Assembly (NCBI GenBank): GCA_913056365.1
Contig: CAJXLT010000001.1
Coordinates: forward strand, 620,001 to 684,000
DNA length: 64,000 bases
Reading direction: 5' to 3'
From: an uncultured Paenibacillaceae bacterium
Lineage (GTDB): Bacteria; Bacillota; Bacilli; Paenibacillales; K13
Each line of letters starts with the position of its first letter. Position 1 is the first letter of the stretch. Shown piece after piece: positions 1-8,721 of the stretch. A program made the position numbers and the translations under genes. The notes under the pieces were generated by a model. It was not told where the DNA came from. It searched no databases and saw only the letters and a list, made by a program, of their open reading frames with translations.

Positions 1-492
1 ATCATTCGGATCTCGCTTCAGGAATAACACTACGTTATCGTTCTTGTGCACTTTGGTTTGTAACGAATAACTGTTCGGCACGCCTAGTTGTGCATAAATG
101 ATCGTGCTTTCATCTGTTGATCCATGCAGTACCTTCTTGACCTTGATCTTGACATCAGCAGTGGTGTAAGTATTAGGTTTGTCGAATTTGTCAATAAACT
201 TCTGATCCAGCGGCGTACCTGATTCGGCTAAACGTTTTGTTTTTACAGCGTCTGTTGCCACTTCACCTATGATGACTAGATCAGATAAACCCACAAGTTG
301 ATTTAATGACGACATAGGTATTACATAGAAAGGCCCAGAATGTGAACCGACTATTTTGTTGTCTAGGTTTGGATTTGTGTTATACCTGTCATTATTTTCT
401 GCCAGATACCAGGTATATAGTAAGAACGATAGTACGAGTAGTACTGTGCAAATAACAATTAAGGTCATGGCTTGGATTCGGTTCATCTTCAT
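1..492 (-). CDS. Membrane-anchored hypothetical protein (3' end outside window)
   Basis: The frame is open from the ATG at 490-492 to the window edge, giving 164 visible residues and no stop. The N-terminus has a short charged start followed by a strongly hydrophobic stretch (about residues 9-26), so it is a membrane anchor or uncleaved signal. The rest is soluble and mixed, with a lysine-rich segment around residues 95-125. The start overlaps the stop of the upstream lipoprotein gene in an ATGA arrangement, so the two are translationally coupled in one minus-strand operon. I do not recognise the family. Coding is supported by the overlap and the unbroken frame. Confidence 0.72.
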   Translation of the reverse strand, partial: MKMNRIQAMTLIVICTVLLVLSFLLYTWYLAENNDRYNTNPNLDNKIVGSHSGPFYVIPMSSLNQLVGLSDLVIIGEVATDAVKTKRLAESGTPLDQKFIDKFDKPNTYTTADVKIKVKKVLHGSTDESTIIYAQLGVPNSYSLQTKVHKNDNVVLFLKRDPND

Positions 493-1268
493 TGCATCTC
501 CACAAGCTGAATATCCGCCAGCTCGAACTCATCATTCCATAGTTCATAGGCAACTTCGACACGTCCAGGGGATACGCCGTGCCCCAGCTCTGCTGCCATG
601 GAAGCGATCACATACCCATTGTCTATCCGATGACGACGATGATTTTTCAAGACGACTTGATCGTACCACATGCGGGTGTCGCTTTCCAAATAGGTATAAG
701 TGTAAGCTTCCTCGTTCACTGTCAAGGTGAATGTACGTGTGTCTTCCTGTTGGGAAACGGAATGTGTGATCACTTGTTCTGCATCCGCCATCGGGTCCGG
801 AAGATGGATTTCTGTTAGATCCTCCCGAAGTATATGAGCTTCGCTTGCATATACACCGGTCCCGTACCCTGTAGTTAGGATAAGGATAAGTTCTTCGTGT
901 CCATCTCGGTCCAAATCAGACAAGCTTAGTCTAGGCGCATAGGTGGGATTGACTACGTTCACCCAGTCGAATGTATTAGACATTTCGCTCCATTGAACGG
1001 TAATGGGGCTATATATGCCTTGGTCTTCCTGTTCGACTCCTGTCACACGGATCGATGCATCTGGATGTTCGGCTAGCAGTACTTCTTCCTTTGCTGGTGG
1101 CTGGCCATCGTCCAATGGCATTTCGGTGAGGCTACCTTCTTCCACTTGTTCATTCGCGATATCTTCCTGTGATTGGGAGGAAGGTTGTTCAGGTGAGCCT
1201 GTTGCACAAGCTGTAAGAATGCCAAAAAATAATGCGGTTATTAAAGTAGCTTGAATCCATTGGGTCAT
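489..1268 (-). CDS. Putative lipoprotein with FG-GAP-like segment
   Basis: A 259-residue protein begins with a signal peptide ending in a lipobox (ILTAC, Cys21), so it should be lipidated and held on the outer face of the membrane. The mature N-terminus is rich in Ser, Gln and Glu, typical of a linker. Around residues 120-135 a DLDRDGHEELIL segment resembles the calcium-binding loop of FG-GAP/VCBS repeats. The ATG at 1268 is chosen over an in-frame upstream start at 1322 because AAGGAG lies just before it and the signal peptide then has normal length. It is coupled to the downstream membrane protein by an ATGA overlap. Function is unknown. Confidence 0.8.
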   Translation of the reverse strand: MTQWIQATLITALFFGILTACATGSPEQPSSQSQEDIANEQVEEGSLTEMPLDDGQPPAKEEVLLAEHPDASIRVTGVEQEDQGIYSPITVQWSEMSNTFDWVNVVNPTYAPRLSLSDLDRDGHEELILILTTGYGTGVYASEAHILREDLTEIHLPDPMADAEQVITHSVSQQEDTRTFTLTVNEEAYTYTYLESDTRMWYDQVVLKNHRRHRIDNGYVIASMAAELGHGVSPGRVEVAYELWNDEFELADIQLVEMQ

Positions 1269-1441
1269 GTGAATTCTCTCCTTCACAGAAACTTTCTGGT
1301 CAATGGAGCCTATAACATACAAGACGATCTTCCGTGAATAATAGTTTGGTAAACGTAGTATGAGATTTCTGATTTTATTAATCGATCAAATTTCGTAGGA
1401 TGGAATGACTATTATTAGTGGCAATAGCTTGGAGGTAACTA

Positions 1442-2710
1442 ATGGGTTTGATCAGAAGACTTCGACCGATCTTGTTTATCTCAATAATATTCCTATCAGC
1501 CTGTATGGGGAGAGGTGGATATGAGGAACAAGAACAAGTCAACATAAAGATTGCTTACTGGGATGAGAAATTGTTCGATGAAAACTATGGGAATTTCTTG
1601 ATGCTTGAGTTCCCGCACATTCAATATGAGATTATCCCAATTCGTTCGATTTATAGTAGTGAGGATCCTTACGAGGAACTTGCGGAAATGGTAGAACGTG
1701 AGATGCCAGATTTACTGATTCTTCAACCAGCTATGCATAACTATTTATTAAGTCAGGATAAATTTGAATCCTTAGATATACACATGAAGAATCATAATCT
1801 TCCGTTAGAAGAATTTCATCCTGGTGTATTAGCGTCTCTAAGGTCAGAATCGGATCATTTGCTCTATGGTATCGCACCAACTTTTACTCAAAATCTACTT
1901 TTCTACAATGAGGATTTATTTAGATCGACTGGCGTTCCGATACCTGAAGAACAATTGATGTGGTCTGACTTCTTCACACTTATTGGAAGATTCACGCAAG
2001 AGGAAGGCGCTCCGGGGATGGTCATGGAAGGAGGTACACTGTGGGGATTTTTGCTGCAGGCTGGTACTTTACAAGGCTTAGACTTTGTTGAAGCAGATAC
2101 AGGCAACACTATTCTGGCGACGGATCAGTGGGAAGCATTAACGGAACAAGTGACTGATTTAGTTCGTAACCAATCTCTTGTATTTACAGATGGTTCGCAA
2201 CTGCTGCAAGGTGACGCTTTCCAAAGAGGGGAAGCTGCCACAACTTTTCAGACGGATTCTTATCTTAGTGTTCTTGCAAATCAAGAGGATTTTGTATGGC
2301 GCTATAGTCTGCAACCAATCAATGCGAATGGGATATCTGCTGGTGTACAGCTGGAGCAGGTTTGGTCCATTGCGAAAGGTGCAGCACAACGTGAGGGAGC
2401 TATGGAAGTTCTTTCATTTATCCTATCTGATAATATGGAGCGGATTTTCCAACAACAAGGGAAGTTGCCAACACGCATTCCAACGGACACAACTGAAGAT
2501 AACCTGTTAGAACTTTACGAATATAACGTAGGTTCTCATGTCGGAGATTATTCGCAAATCATCGAAAACTTGCCCGATCGTTTTAAGTTAGCGTTAGCGG
2601 AAGCAGGGGAAAGAGAAATCGAAGCGATTCTCCAAGGGACTACAGAGGTGAAAGCTGCTTTACAACGAATAGAAGTAGAAAGTGAGGCTGCGTGGCCTGT
2701 TACTGAATAA
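1442..2710 (+). CDS. Extracellular solute-binding lipoprotein (family 1 type)
   Basis: The 422-residue protein has a signal peptide with a lipobox (FLSAC, Cys21) and then the layout of ABC-transporter sugar-binding proteins: an early IAYWDEKLF strand, a LLYGIAPTF segment, a YNEDLFRSTG motif and a late QVWSIAKGA motif. It should capture an oligosaccharide or similar ligand outside the membrane. A GGAGGT ribosome site sits 5 bases before the ATG. No permease or ATPase gene is adjacent, so it is an orphan binding protein that either uses a distant transporter or acts in sensing. It is transcribed divergently from the upstream lipoprotein gene and converges on serA. Confidence 0.85.
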   Translation: MGLIRRLRPILFISIIFLSACMGRGGYEEQEQVNIKIAYWDEKLFDENYGNFLMLEFPHIQYEIIPIRSIYSSEDPYEELAEMVEREMPDLLILQPAMHNYLLSQDKFESLDIHMKNHNLPLEEFHPGVLASLRSESDHLLYGIAPTFTQNLLFYNEDLFRSTGVPIPEEQLMWSDFFTLIGRFTQEEGAPGMVMEGGTLWGFLLQAGTLQGLDFVEADTGNTILATDQWEALTEQVTDLVRNQSLVFTDGSQLLQGDAFQRGEAATTFQTDSYLSVLANQEDFVWRYSLQPINANGISAGVQLEQVWSIAKGAAQREGAMEVLSFILSDNMERIFQQQGKLPTRIPTDTTEDNLLELYEYNVGSHVGDYSQIIENLPDRFKLALAEAGEREIEAILQGTTEVKAALQRIEVESEAAWPVTE

Positions 2711-2716
2711 TACAAA

Positions 2717-2760
2717 AAAGGCTGGACCTACTCCGGTGGGAGAGGGACCAGCCTTTCTCA
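2717..2760. terminator. Bidirectional terminator between the solute-binding gene and serA
   Basis: AAAGGCTGGACC pairs with GGACCAGCCTTT across a 16-base loop with one mismatch. A-rich sequence precedes it and T-rich sequence follows, so it can terminate both convergent genes. Confidence 0.8.
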
Positions 2761-2770
2761 ATATAGAATC

Positions 2771-4357
2771 TTACAGCTCGATCTTCTTGACCGATGTGAG
2801 TCCGTCTACAGCTGCGATATCATCGATGACTGCTTTGTCGGCAGGCTTGTCGATGGTAAGCACCATAATCGCGGAGCCGCCGATGACTTTACGTCCTACT
2901 TGCATGGTTGCGATGTTCACATCATTCGTACCAAGCAATGTGCCGAGACGACCGACGATACCCGGCATATCTGTATGGGAGATAAGCAGGATGTTGCCAG
3001 CTGGTGCAATGTCGACCGGATACTGATCGACTTGTACGATGCGCGCACCGTAACCGTTCAGCAGGGTGCCGGCGATGGACTTCTCTTCCTTGTCTGTCTT
3101 CAAGGTCAAGCTGATCAAGTTCGTGAAGCCCTTCGTCGTCGAAGATTTCTGACGCTCGATCTTCACGTCGCGGGATTTCGCGAGATGCATCGAGTTGACG
3201 ATGTTCACTTCCGATCCGAGATAAGGGGACAGGACACCCTTGACGATATAACGGGCAAGCGGAGAGGTATCCACTTCGGCCAACTCACCGGAGAAGTTGA
3301 TCGTGATTTCACCAATTGCGCCGTCCACCATCTGTGCCAGGAATTGCCCCATCTTGTCGCCAAGCTCGAAGTACGGCTGCAGCTTGTTCAGTACATTCGG
3401 TGCAACCGGCGGCATATTGACGGCATTCTTGAACGGCTCGTCACGCAGGATGTGCAGCATCTCCTCGGATACGTCGATAGCCACGTTCTCTTGCGCTTCG
3501 ACTGTAGATGCGCCAAGGTGCGGTGTCACGATAATCTTCGGATTGTTCAGGAACGGATGATCGGCAGCAGGCGGTTCGCTTACGAATACGTCGAAGGCCG
3601 CGCCAGCTACGATGCCTTGATCGATTGCTTCGACAAGGGCACCTTCATCGATGATGCCACCGCGCGCGCAGTTAATAATGCGGACGCCTTGCTTCATCAG
3701 TTCGAATTGCGGCTTGGACAGGATGCCGCGTGTCTCGTTGGTCAGCGGGGTATGGACAGTAATGAAGTCTGCCTGAGCGGACACTTCATCTACTGTTCCC
3801 AGCTTGATACCCAGCTTCTCGGCACGATCTTCGGTAAGGAACGGATCGTAGCCGACGACGTCCATGCCGAAGGCTTTGGCACGCTTGGCTACTTCGCTGC
3901 CGATGCGGCCCATGCCGATGACACCGAGTACCTTGTTGCGCAATTCTACACCGACGAACGCCTTGCGGTCCCATTCGCCGCCTACTGTCTTCTTATAGGA
4001 TTGCGGAATGTTGCGGGCAACAGCCATCATCATGGCGAAGGTATGCTCACAGGTGGAGATCGTGTTGCCGTCTGGTGCGTTGATGACGACGATGCCTCGC
4101 TCTGTTGCGGCGTTCAGGTCGATATTGTCGACACCGACACCGGCACGACCGATTGCCTTCAGATTCTTGGCTGCTTCCATAATGCGCGGCGTCACCTTCG
4201 TCTGGCTGCGGACGAGCATTGCATCGTAGTCTCCAATGATGGCTACTAGCTCATCCTCGCTTAATCCTGTCTTCTTCTCAACGGTTACGTCGTCTGCGTC
4301 GTAGAGCTTCTGAATACCCATGTCGCTGATTGGATCCGAAATCAGTACTTTGAACAT
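2771..4357 (-). CDS. serA: D-3-phosphoglycerate dehydrogenase
   Basis: This enzyme oxidises 3-phosphoglycerate to 3-phosphohydroxypyruvate with NAD, the first step of serine synthesis in the cytoplasm. The 528-residue length fits the long SerA form. It shows an N-terminal substrate domain, a Rossmann motif (GMGRIG, 148-153), the catalytic region with NCARGGIIDE and TPHLGAST, an intervening ASB-type domain, and a C-terminal ACT domain (about 455-528) beginning ILLISHTDMPGIVG. GGGAGG precedes the ATG. It is a single gene with a T-box leader upstream on the same strand. An unusually long open frame lies antisense to it and reflects codon bias. Confidence 0.97.
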   Translation of the reverse strand: MFKVLISDPISDMGIQKLYDADDVTVEKKTGLSEDELVAIIGDYDAMLVRSQTKVTPRIMEAAKNLKAIGRAGVGVDNIDLNAATERGIVVINAPDGNTISTCEHTFAMMMAVARNIPQSYKKTVGGEWDRKAFVGVELRNKVLGVIGMGRIGSEVAKRAKAFGMDVVGYDPFLTEDRAEKLGIKLGTVDEVSAQADFITVHTPLTNETRGILSKPQFELMKQGVRIINCARGGIIDEGALVEAIDQGIVAGAAFDVFVSEPPAADHPFLNNPKIIVTPHLGASTVEAQENVAIDVSEEMLHILRDEPFKNAVNMPPVAPNVLNKLQPYFELGDKMGQFLAQMVDGAIGEITINFSGELAEVDTSPLARYIVKGVLSPYLGSEVNIVNSMHLAKSRDVKIERQKSSTTKGFTNLISLTLKTDKEEKSIAGTLLNGYGARIVQVDQYPVDIAPAGNILLISHTDMPGIVGRLGTLLGTNDVNIATMQVGRKVIGGSAIMVLTIDKPADKAVIDDIAAVDGLTSVKKIEL

Positions 4358-4393
4358 GTGGTTTCCTCCCTTGTCTGTATGTTTTTACTCATG

Positions 4394-4443
4394 AAAAAAC
4401 CCCCAATCCCCACACGGCTTGCGTATGTATAAGGGACGAGAGT
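4394..4443 (-). terminator. T-box terminator hairpin of the serA leader
   Basis: CTCTCGTCCC pairs with GGGGATTGGGGG (one bulge, some G-U pairs) and is followed by a T run. It is mutually exclusive with the antiterminator formed by the T-box sequence just upstream. Confidence 0.75.
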
Positions 4444-4869
4444 CTTACATTCGTGGTGCCACCCTTGTTCGCTGTCCGCCCAAGCGGTCAGCCTCAGTCC
4501 GTCGCAGGATACCCTGTTAGCGTGAGATCGTACACAGTCTTATGCTCCTCATGAGCAAGAACGGTTCCTGGACCGGGTCAAGGTAACGGATTATACCGGC
4601 TGCGTCTACTGCTTGTCCGCCAAGGTTCAACGCAGCTGCTCAGGAGTGCTCCGCAAGGTATTCTCCACCGGTTCGCAGCGACCACCGGCTCTCTGGAGGA
4701 GTTAGCGCTTGCTTCTTTCCTTCACAGCATTTTATAGCTATTCGTGTTGTCGATGAGTCCATAATTACTGACTCCGAATGCAAGATTTTATTAACTTTAT
4801 CACGGTGCGGGATAACCGTCAATAGCTTGCTCTCCGCAAGTGATAGGTTTCACAATAGAAAGACTATGC
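4394..4869 (-). promoter_or_regulatory. T-box riboswitch, probable serine specifier, upstream of serA
   Basis: On the minus strand the leader carries the AGAGAGCCGG stem I distal motif near 4685-4695 and the invariant T-box sequence AGGGTGGCACCACG at 4454-4467. It ends in a GC-rich terminator hairpin followed by six T residues at 4394-4399. The stem I 3' side reads CACTCCTGAGC, so the specifier is probably UCC (plus-strand 4643-4645), a serine codon. That agrees with serA downstream. Uncharged tRNA-Ser would stabilise the antiterminator and allow serA transcription. T-box identity is certain from the motifs; the specifier assignment is my reading of the stem I layout. Confidence 0.92.
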
Positions 4870-4875
4870 TTTATT

Positions 4876-4904
4876 ATTGTATCGAATGCCGATGCGTATT
4901 GCAA
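4876..4904 (-). promoter_or_regulatory. SigA-type promoter of the serA T-box transcript
   Basis: The minus strand reads TTGCAA (4899-4904), a 17-base spacer, then TACAAT (4876-4881). Transcription should start near 4869, at the beginning of the T-box leader. Confidence 0.8.
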
Positions 4905-4983
4905 TGACGAATTGCCATATTTCCAGAAGGTTTGCTATGCTTCACTCGTAGGTGTTTCGTGCGATGTTCGAGAAGTATTAAAG

Positions 4984-4998
4984 TTGACCGGCGGTCAA
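4984..4998. promoter_or_regulatory. Perfect 15-bp palindrome, operator-like
   Basis: TTGACCG and CGGTCAA flank a single G. Perfect dyads of this kind are typical of TetR-family operators, but no regulator or target gene is adjacent. Between here and 5340 the only other structure I see is the repeat array. Confidence 0.4.
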
Positions 4999-5058
4999 AA
5001 ACAATGAGCGTAACTCAACCGACACGGTGTGCCTATGCAGAATGGAAGCGGGATAATC

Positions 5059-5252
5059 AATTAGTGATCAAATCTGATACTTAAATTCAGCGAATGTGGG
5101 GGAATTGAAGGTTTAGTGACCAAACCTGATCACTAATTTGCCGAAAATGCAAGCAATCGGAGCAAATGGTCGAATTAGTGACCACGAATGATCACTAATC
5201 ATCGTAACAAGGGCAAGTATCATAAATTAGTGATCAGAAATGAGCGCTAAAT
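5059..5252. repeat. Four tandem copies of a dyad repeat in a gene-free stretch
   Basis: Copies lie at about 5059-5087, 5112-5138, 5173-5199 and 5224-5252. Each has the plan TTAGTGAYCA, a 4-6 base centre, then TGATCACTAA, with one or two changes per copy. The units are 51-61 bases apart and the intervening sequences do not match each other. The gene-free stretch 4910-5340 otherwise holds only the 15-bp palindrome at 4984 and the terminator at 5309. Confidence 0.75.
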
Positions 5253-5308
5253 TGTTCGTGCTTGCGTGTCGAGAGGGAAGAACGAGTAATCAGACGGGTT
5301 CGGGTGTA

Positions 5309-5342
5309 AAAAAAAGAGCGGACCATTCGTCCACTCCTTCTA
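5309..5342 (-). terminator. Terminator of the minus-strand gene at 5348
   Basis: On the minus strand GAGTGGAC, loop GAATG, then GTCCGCTC (one G-U pair) followed by eight T residues. Confidence 0.85.
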
Positions 5343-5347
5343 ACCAG

Positions 5348-6265
5348 CTACTTGATCGCAGAGAAGAATGGAAGCTGCGGCAGCACTTCCTCTGCGTATA
5401 GTGAATCTTGGTTGGAGCTGAAGTCATTCTCGCGAATCGCTTCTGTATCAGAGAGCAGCTGCACGAATTCACGTACGTTCGCCACGCCAAGCTTGTCAGC
5501 CTGGTCAGTTTCCAGCAGGCGATCGATGCGTGCGGCAGCATCCTGCGGATAGAACGGTTCGAACAACCGGTTCTCGTAGAGCTGACGTGAGGCAGTGTAG
5601 TTTTTGGCTATCAGATTCATCGTCTGCCATTGCTCAATAGTCGGATTCGCTGCGGCAAACAGCTGATCGGCATTCACGTTAACGTCGAAGCCTTCATTCC
5701 ATTTCACCATGGATGCGTAGTAATCCCGCTGCCCTTGCAGGGCGAATGCTCTGGCTTCTGCCAGATAATTGTCTTGATTCATCAGTTCGAGCAGTTCGTC
5801 CGCATTGCGTGAATCCAAATCAATGTTCTGGAAGCCTTCGGCGAATAGCTTCAAGCTGCGAAGGTAGTTCGTCTGCGCATCTTGTAAGAGCGGTGACGAA
5901 TTCGGCATAGATACTTGCGTCAGCTTGGCGTGCTGATTCTCAGCAAGCTTGGCCAGCTCACGCGCCACGGCTCTCGGATCTGCAGTGGAAGTGCCGGTCT
6001 GCAGCGAATGGCTGTATGCAAACCACTTGTTCTGAAATTCCCGATACGGCGTAAGTACGGTATGATAGAAGGAAACGAGGTATTGCTGATCATAGGCTGT
6101 ATATATGGGCTCGTCAGCGAGCGCTTCCTCTGCGATAGCATACTTCTCTTCTGTTCGATCCATACCCATTTGATAACCGAAGAAAAAGGCGCCCATGATA
6201 CAAATGAGCACTAAGATAAATCCTAGTGTGAGAAAATAGTCGACCCTGCCAAGTTTTTTGTTCAT
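5348..6265 (-). CDS. Membrane-anchored hypothetical protein
   Basis: The 305-residue protein has a short cytoplasmic start (MNKKLGRVDYF), one transmembrane helix (about residues 12-32) and a long, largely helical outer domain rich in Gln, Glu and Ala without cysteines or obvious enzymatic motifs. It is probably tethered to the outer membrane face. AGGAG lies upstream of the ATG and a terminator follows the stop, so it is a single-gene unit divergent from the CPBP protease gene. I do not recognise the family. Confidence 0.78.
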   Translation of the reverse strand: MNKKLGRVDYFLTLGFILVLICIMGAFFFGYQMGMDRTEEKYAIAEEALADEPIYTAYDQQYLVSFYHTVLTPYREFQNKWFAYSHSLQTGTSTADPRAVARELAKLAENQHAKLTQVSMPNSSPLLQDAQTNYLRSLKLFAEGFQNIDLDSRNADELLELMNQDNYLAEARAFALQGQRDYYASMVKWNEGFDVNVNADQLFAAANPTIEQWQTMNLIAKNYTASRQLYENRLFEPFYPQDAAARIDRLLETDQADKLGVANVREFVQLLSDTEAIRENDFSSNQDSLYAEEVLPQLPFFSAIK

Positions 6266-6385
6266 CGATTCGCTCCTATGATTGGGAAAAATTCAATTAT
6301 TGCAAGCATCTCTGGTAAATATTCATAACAAGTATAAGGGAATTTGTCGAAAAAAGAAATATATCTTAAGGAACGGAATGGGATC

Positions 6386-6982
6386 ATGAAAAAATTCAAC
6401 TGGAAAAATATAAAGATCCGTAAAGTAAGTATCCATGATATCGATGACCGCCTGCTGCTGATTAATTTGTATGTGACCCAAGCCGTTACTTTGTTTATCG
6501 GCATCATCCTCATCGTTTTTCAGAGCAGAAACCCATTTTTATTATTTGCGCCATTCCAGAATGGGTCGCCGCTGTTGTGGGGGGCGGCTTTCGCCGCGCT
6601 TGTGCTAGTCGTAGATTTGACAGTATCCAAGTTCGTCCCCGATGATCTGGTGGATGACGGCGGTGTGAATGAACGTATCTTCCGCAGCCGCCCGCTGTGG
6701 CACATTGCTGTATTGTCAGCTGTCGTGGCCATATGTGAGGAGTTGCTCTTCCGTGGTGCGATCCAGCATGCGATTGGTCCGTATTGGACGAGTATTCTAT
6801 TCGCGGCCATTCATGTCCGCTACTTGCAGCATTGGCTAATGACGGGAATGGTGTTCAGTATTAGCTATGGTCTCGGTTGGATCTATGATCAGACGGGAAC
6901 GCTGTGGACTGTCATTATTGCGCATTTTCTCATCGATTTTATTATGGGCTGTATAATTCGATACAGGAGGGAAGAGCGATGA
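6386..6982 (+). CDS. CPBP-family intramembrane metalloprotease
   Basis: A 198-residue polytopic membrane protein of the CAAX protease/bacteriocin-processing (Abi) family. The diagnostic motifs are present: EELLFRG (E118, E119, R123), a second-helix His (H143) and a C-terminal HFLID His (H180). These would bind zinc and cleave within the membrane; the substrate is unknown. I chose the ATG at 6386; a TTG start at 6344 is possible but its ribosome site is too close. The stop overlaps the next ATG (ATGA), pairing it with a small membrane protein. Confidence 0.85.
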   Translation: MKKFNWKNIKIRKVSIHDIDDRLLLINLYVTQAVTLFIGIILIVFQSRNPFLLFAPFQNGSPLLWGAAFAALVLVVDLTVSKFVPDDLVDDGGVNERIFRSRPLWHIAVLSAVVAICEELLFRGAIQHAIGPYWTSILFAAIHVRYLQHWLMTGMVFSISYGLGWIYDQTGTLWTVIIAHFLIDFIMGCIIRYRREER

Positions 6983-7242
6983 AGCGAGATAAGCTTCGTG
7001 ATTGGGATAGTAGCGCTTCGCTGCCGCCCCGCTCTAGCGCACACGCTAAGAAGCAGGAGGAGGAAGCTTTGCAACAGGAACTGGAAGAGGCTGAGGAGGA
7101 GCAATCTTTGCCGCCGAGAGGAACGGCGCATCCGTCAGAAAAAAGAAAATGGAACACGCTCTACTACCGCGTGCTCCTTCTCTTGTTCATTGGTTTGACT
7201 GCCAGCTTGCTGTACTGGGGATTCCGCTCCTTACCCAGTTAA
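6979..7242 (+). CDS. Small C-tail-anchored protein with duplicated LPPR motif
   Basis: An 87-residue protein starts at an ATG overlapping the CPBP stop, with AGGAGG six bases upstream. Two copies of an S-LPPR-x3-AH motif (about residues 12-20 and 41-49) bracket a Glu/Gln-rich helical segment, and the C-terminus is a single transmembrane helix (about 61-80). The overlap suggests it works with, or is cleaved by, the upstream protease. That is inference. I do not recognise the family. Confidence 0.75.
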   Translation: MKRDKLRDWDSSASLPPRSSAHAKKQEEEALQQELEEAEEEQSLPPRGTAHPSEKRKWNTLYYRVLLLLFIGLTASLLYWGFRSLPS

Positions 7243-7270
7243 CGGAATAGTGGCTAGGAAATTGCCAGTA

Positions 7271-8185
7271 CTATGGCTCCGGCTCGTAGTTGATGTCAAT
7301 CGCCCGCGGGTCCAGAAAGGTATAGCCTTCGTCAGTCAAGCGAGTAAGCAACGTATCAAGCGCTTCGGCTGTCCACTCTAACTCGTGCATTAAGATGTTG
7401 GCACCAGGGTGTAGCTGCTCCATGACGTTGTTCACAACTGCCTCTGGTGTCTGATTGTTGCGGTCCCAATCGAGCGAGCCGTTGGACCAGGTCATGAAGA
7501 GCATGCCTTCTTCCTTCGCCTTCTGCCTCACATGGTCATTCGATGAGGCGAACGGTGGGCGGAAGAACTTCGGTGAACTGCCGATCGTTTCTTCCACGAT
7601 GGTCTGCACATCTTCCAGCTGCTGATCAATTTCGTCTGCGGTTGCTTTGCCTAATTCGATGTGGTCCCATGAATGATTGCCGATGATCTGTCCAGCCTCA
7701 TGCAGCTGTACGAGCAGCTCTGGCTGCTTCTCGACACGGAAGCCGTTCACGAAGAAGATTGCCTTCGCATCATGCTTGGCCAACGTTGCGATCATCGAAT
7801 CGAGCATGGCTTGCTCCTTAGGTCCGTCATCGAAGGTGAGCAGCACGACCTTATCATCTACGCCTTCTTCCTTCGGAACGATCCGGTATACGCTGTTCAT
7901 GTAATAGTCTTCGGGAGGCGCTTCGTCCTCATCTACAGCAGGCACTTCTTCTGCAGCAGGCGGTTCAGAGATATCTTCATCCGACTGTCCAGACTGCCCC
8001 CCATGGTCGGCGTCTGTATGTTCAACCGCGCCTTCTTCATCTTGCGGTACGGCTTCACCTGGAGCGGTCACCTGTCCGTCAGACGGAGCTTGTTGTTCTG
8101 GGTTGTCAGTACTCTGCGTCGTACTGCATGCGGTTAAGGCACCGGCAACTAGCCCTATCATCATTAGCCTCCCCAAGCGGTTCAT
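7271..8185 (-). CDS. Polysaccharide deacetylase (NodB-type) lipoprotein
   Basis: The 304-residue protein starts with a signal peptide and lipobox (LTAC, Cys20), then a low-complexity acidic linker (about 21-95). The NodB domain that follows shows TFDDGP (117-122), HSWDH (His171, His175) for metal binding, and RPPFASS (209-215), where many relatives have RPPYG. It should remove acetyl groups from peptidoglycan or another wall glycan outside the cell. The ATG follows GGGAGAG. The gene is alone on the minus strand and converges with the small tail-anchored protein. The acidic linker probably spaces the enzyme from the membrane. Confidence 0.9.
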   Translation of the reverse strand: MNRLGRLMMIGLVAGALTACSTTQSTDNPEQQAPSDGQVTAPGEAVPQDEEGAVEHTDADHGGQSGQSDEDISEPPAAEEVPAVDEDEAPPEDYYMNSVYRIVPKEEGVDDKVVLLTFDDGPKEQAMLDSMIATLAKHDAKAIFFVNGFRVEKQPELLVQLHEAGQIIGNHSWDHIELGKATADEIDQQLEDVQTIVEETIGSSPKFFRPPFASSNDHVRQKAKEEGMLFMTWSNGSLDWDRNNQTPEAVVNNVMEQLHPGANILMHELEWTAEALDTLLTRLTDEGYTFLDPRAIDINYEPEP

Positions 8186-8327
8186 CTCATTCTCTCCCTT
8201 ATGTTGTAGTAGATGCGTGCTGCGTGATTACATTGTACCGCGGTTTCCTGAATTTATAAAGAATGACTTGCTGGCAAAGCGACCATGCTAGAGGTGTGAG
8301 CTCAGTCAGAAATGGAGGGATGTCCGA

Positions 8328-8672
8328 ATGCGCATGGGTACTTTTCTATTTGGCGGTATTGTCGGTGCTGCGGCTGCTGTATACATGATCAAAGGCGGAC
8401 GCATGCCAATGCTAATCGGCGGATTCAACCAGAGCAGCAAAGGATTCGAGGGCACGGCAGGCGCAATGATGAATATGGCGAAGGATGGCATGCAGGCTAT
8501 GACGGGTCAAGACCATTCGTCACAGCACGGTGATCAGAAGAAGCAAACCGGCAGCGACAACGGATTGTCGCAGGTGAAGCAATTTGTAGAACAGGATGCT
8601 GAAGTGAAGCGAGCGGTCCAAGAGATTATGAAGGATAATGCTGCGAACGCACCGTCACAACCAACACATTGA
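8328..8672 (+). CDS. Small hypothetical protein with N-terminal hydrophobic helix
   Basis: A 114-residue protein has a Gly/Ala-rich hydrophobic N-terminus (about residues 4-20), as in YtxH-like small proteins. A Met-rich amphipathic middle and a hydrophilic helical C-terminus with many Lys and Asp follow. GGAGGG lies 8 bases upstream of the ATG and a strong terminator follows, so it is a monocistronic unit. Function unknown. Confidence 0.72.
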   Translation: MRMGTFLFGGIVGAAAAVYMIKGGRMPMLIGGFNQSSKGFEGTAGAMMNMAKDGMQAMTGQDHSSQHGDQKKQTGSDNGLSQVKQFVEQDAEVKRAVQEIMKDNAANAPSQPTH

Positions 8673-8680
8673 ATGCAGAG

Positions 8681-8721
8681 CTGAAGGAGCTGTTCCCTTG
8701 CCGGGAATCGGCTCCTTTTGG
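8681..8721 (+). terminator. Terminator after the small protein at 8328
   Basis: AAGGAGC-TG-TTCCC pairs with GGGAA-TCG-GCTCCTT and is followed by TTTT. Confidence 0.75.

Noticed and set aside
2900-4249. 449-residue open frame antisense to serA
   Set aside because: It lies wholly opposite a well-identified gene, has no ribosome site and no recognisable motifs; the absence of stops reflects codon bias of serA.
4640-4822. 60-residue minus-strand ORF within the serA leader
   Set aside because: It runs through T-box stem I; conservation there is explained by RNA structure.
5059-5252. CRISPR array
   Set aside because: Repeats are only partly conserved, palindromic throughout, few, and there are no cas genes.
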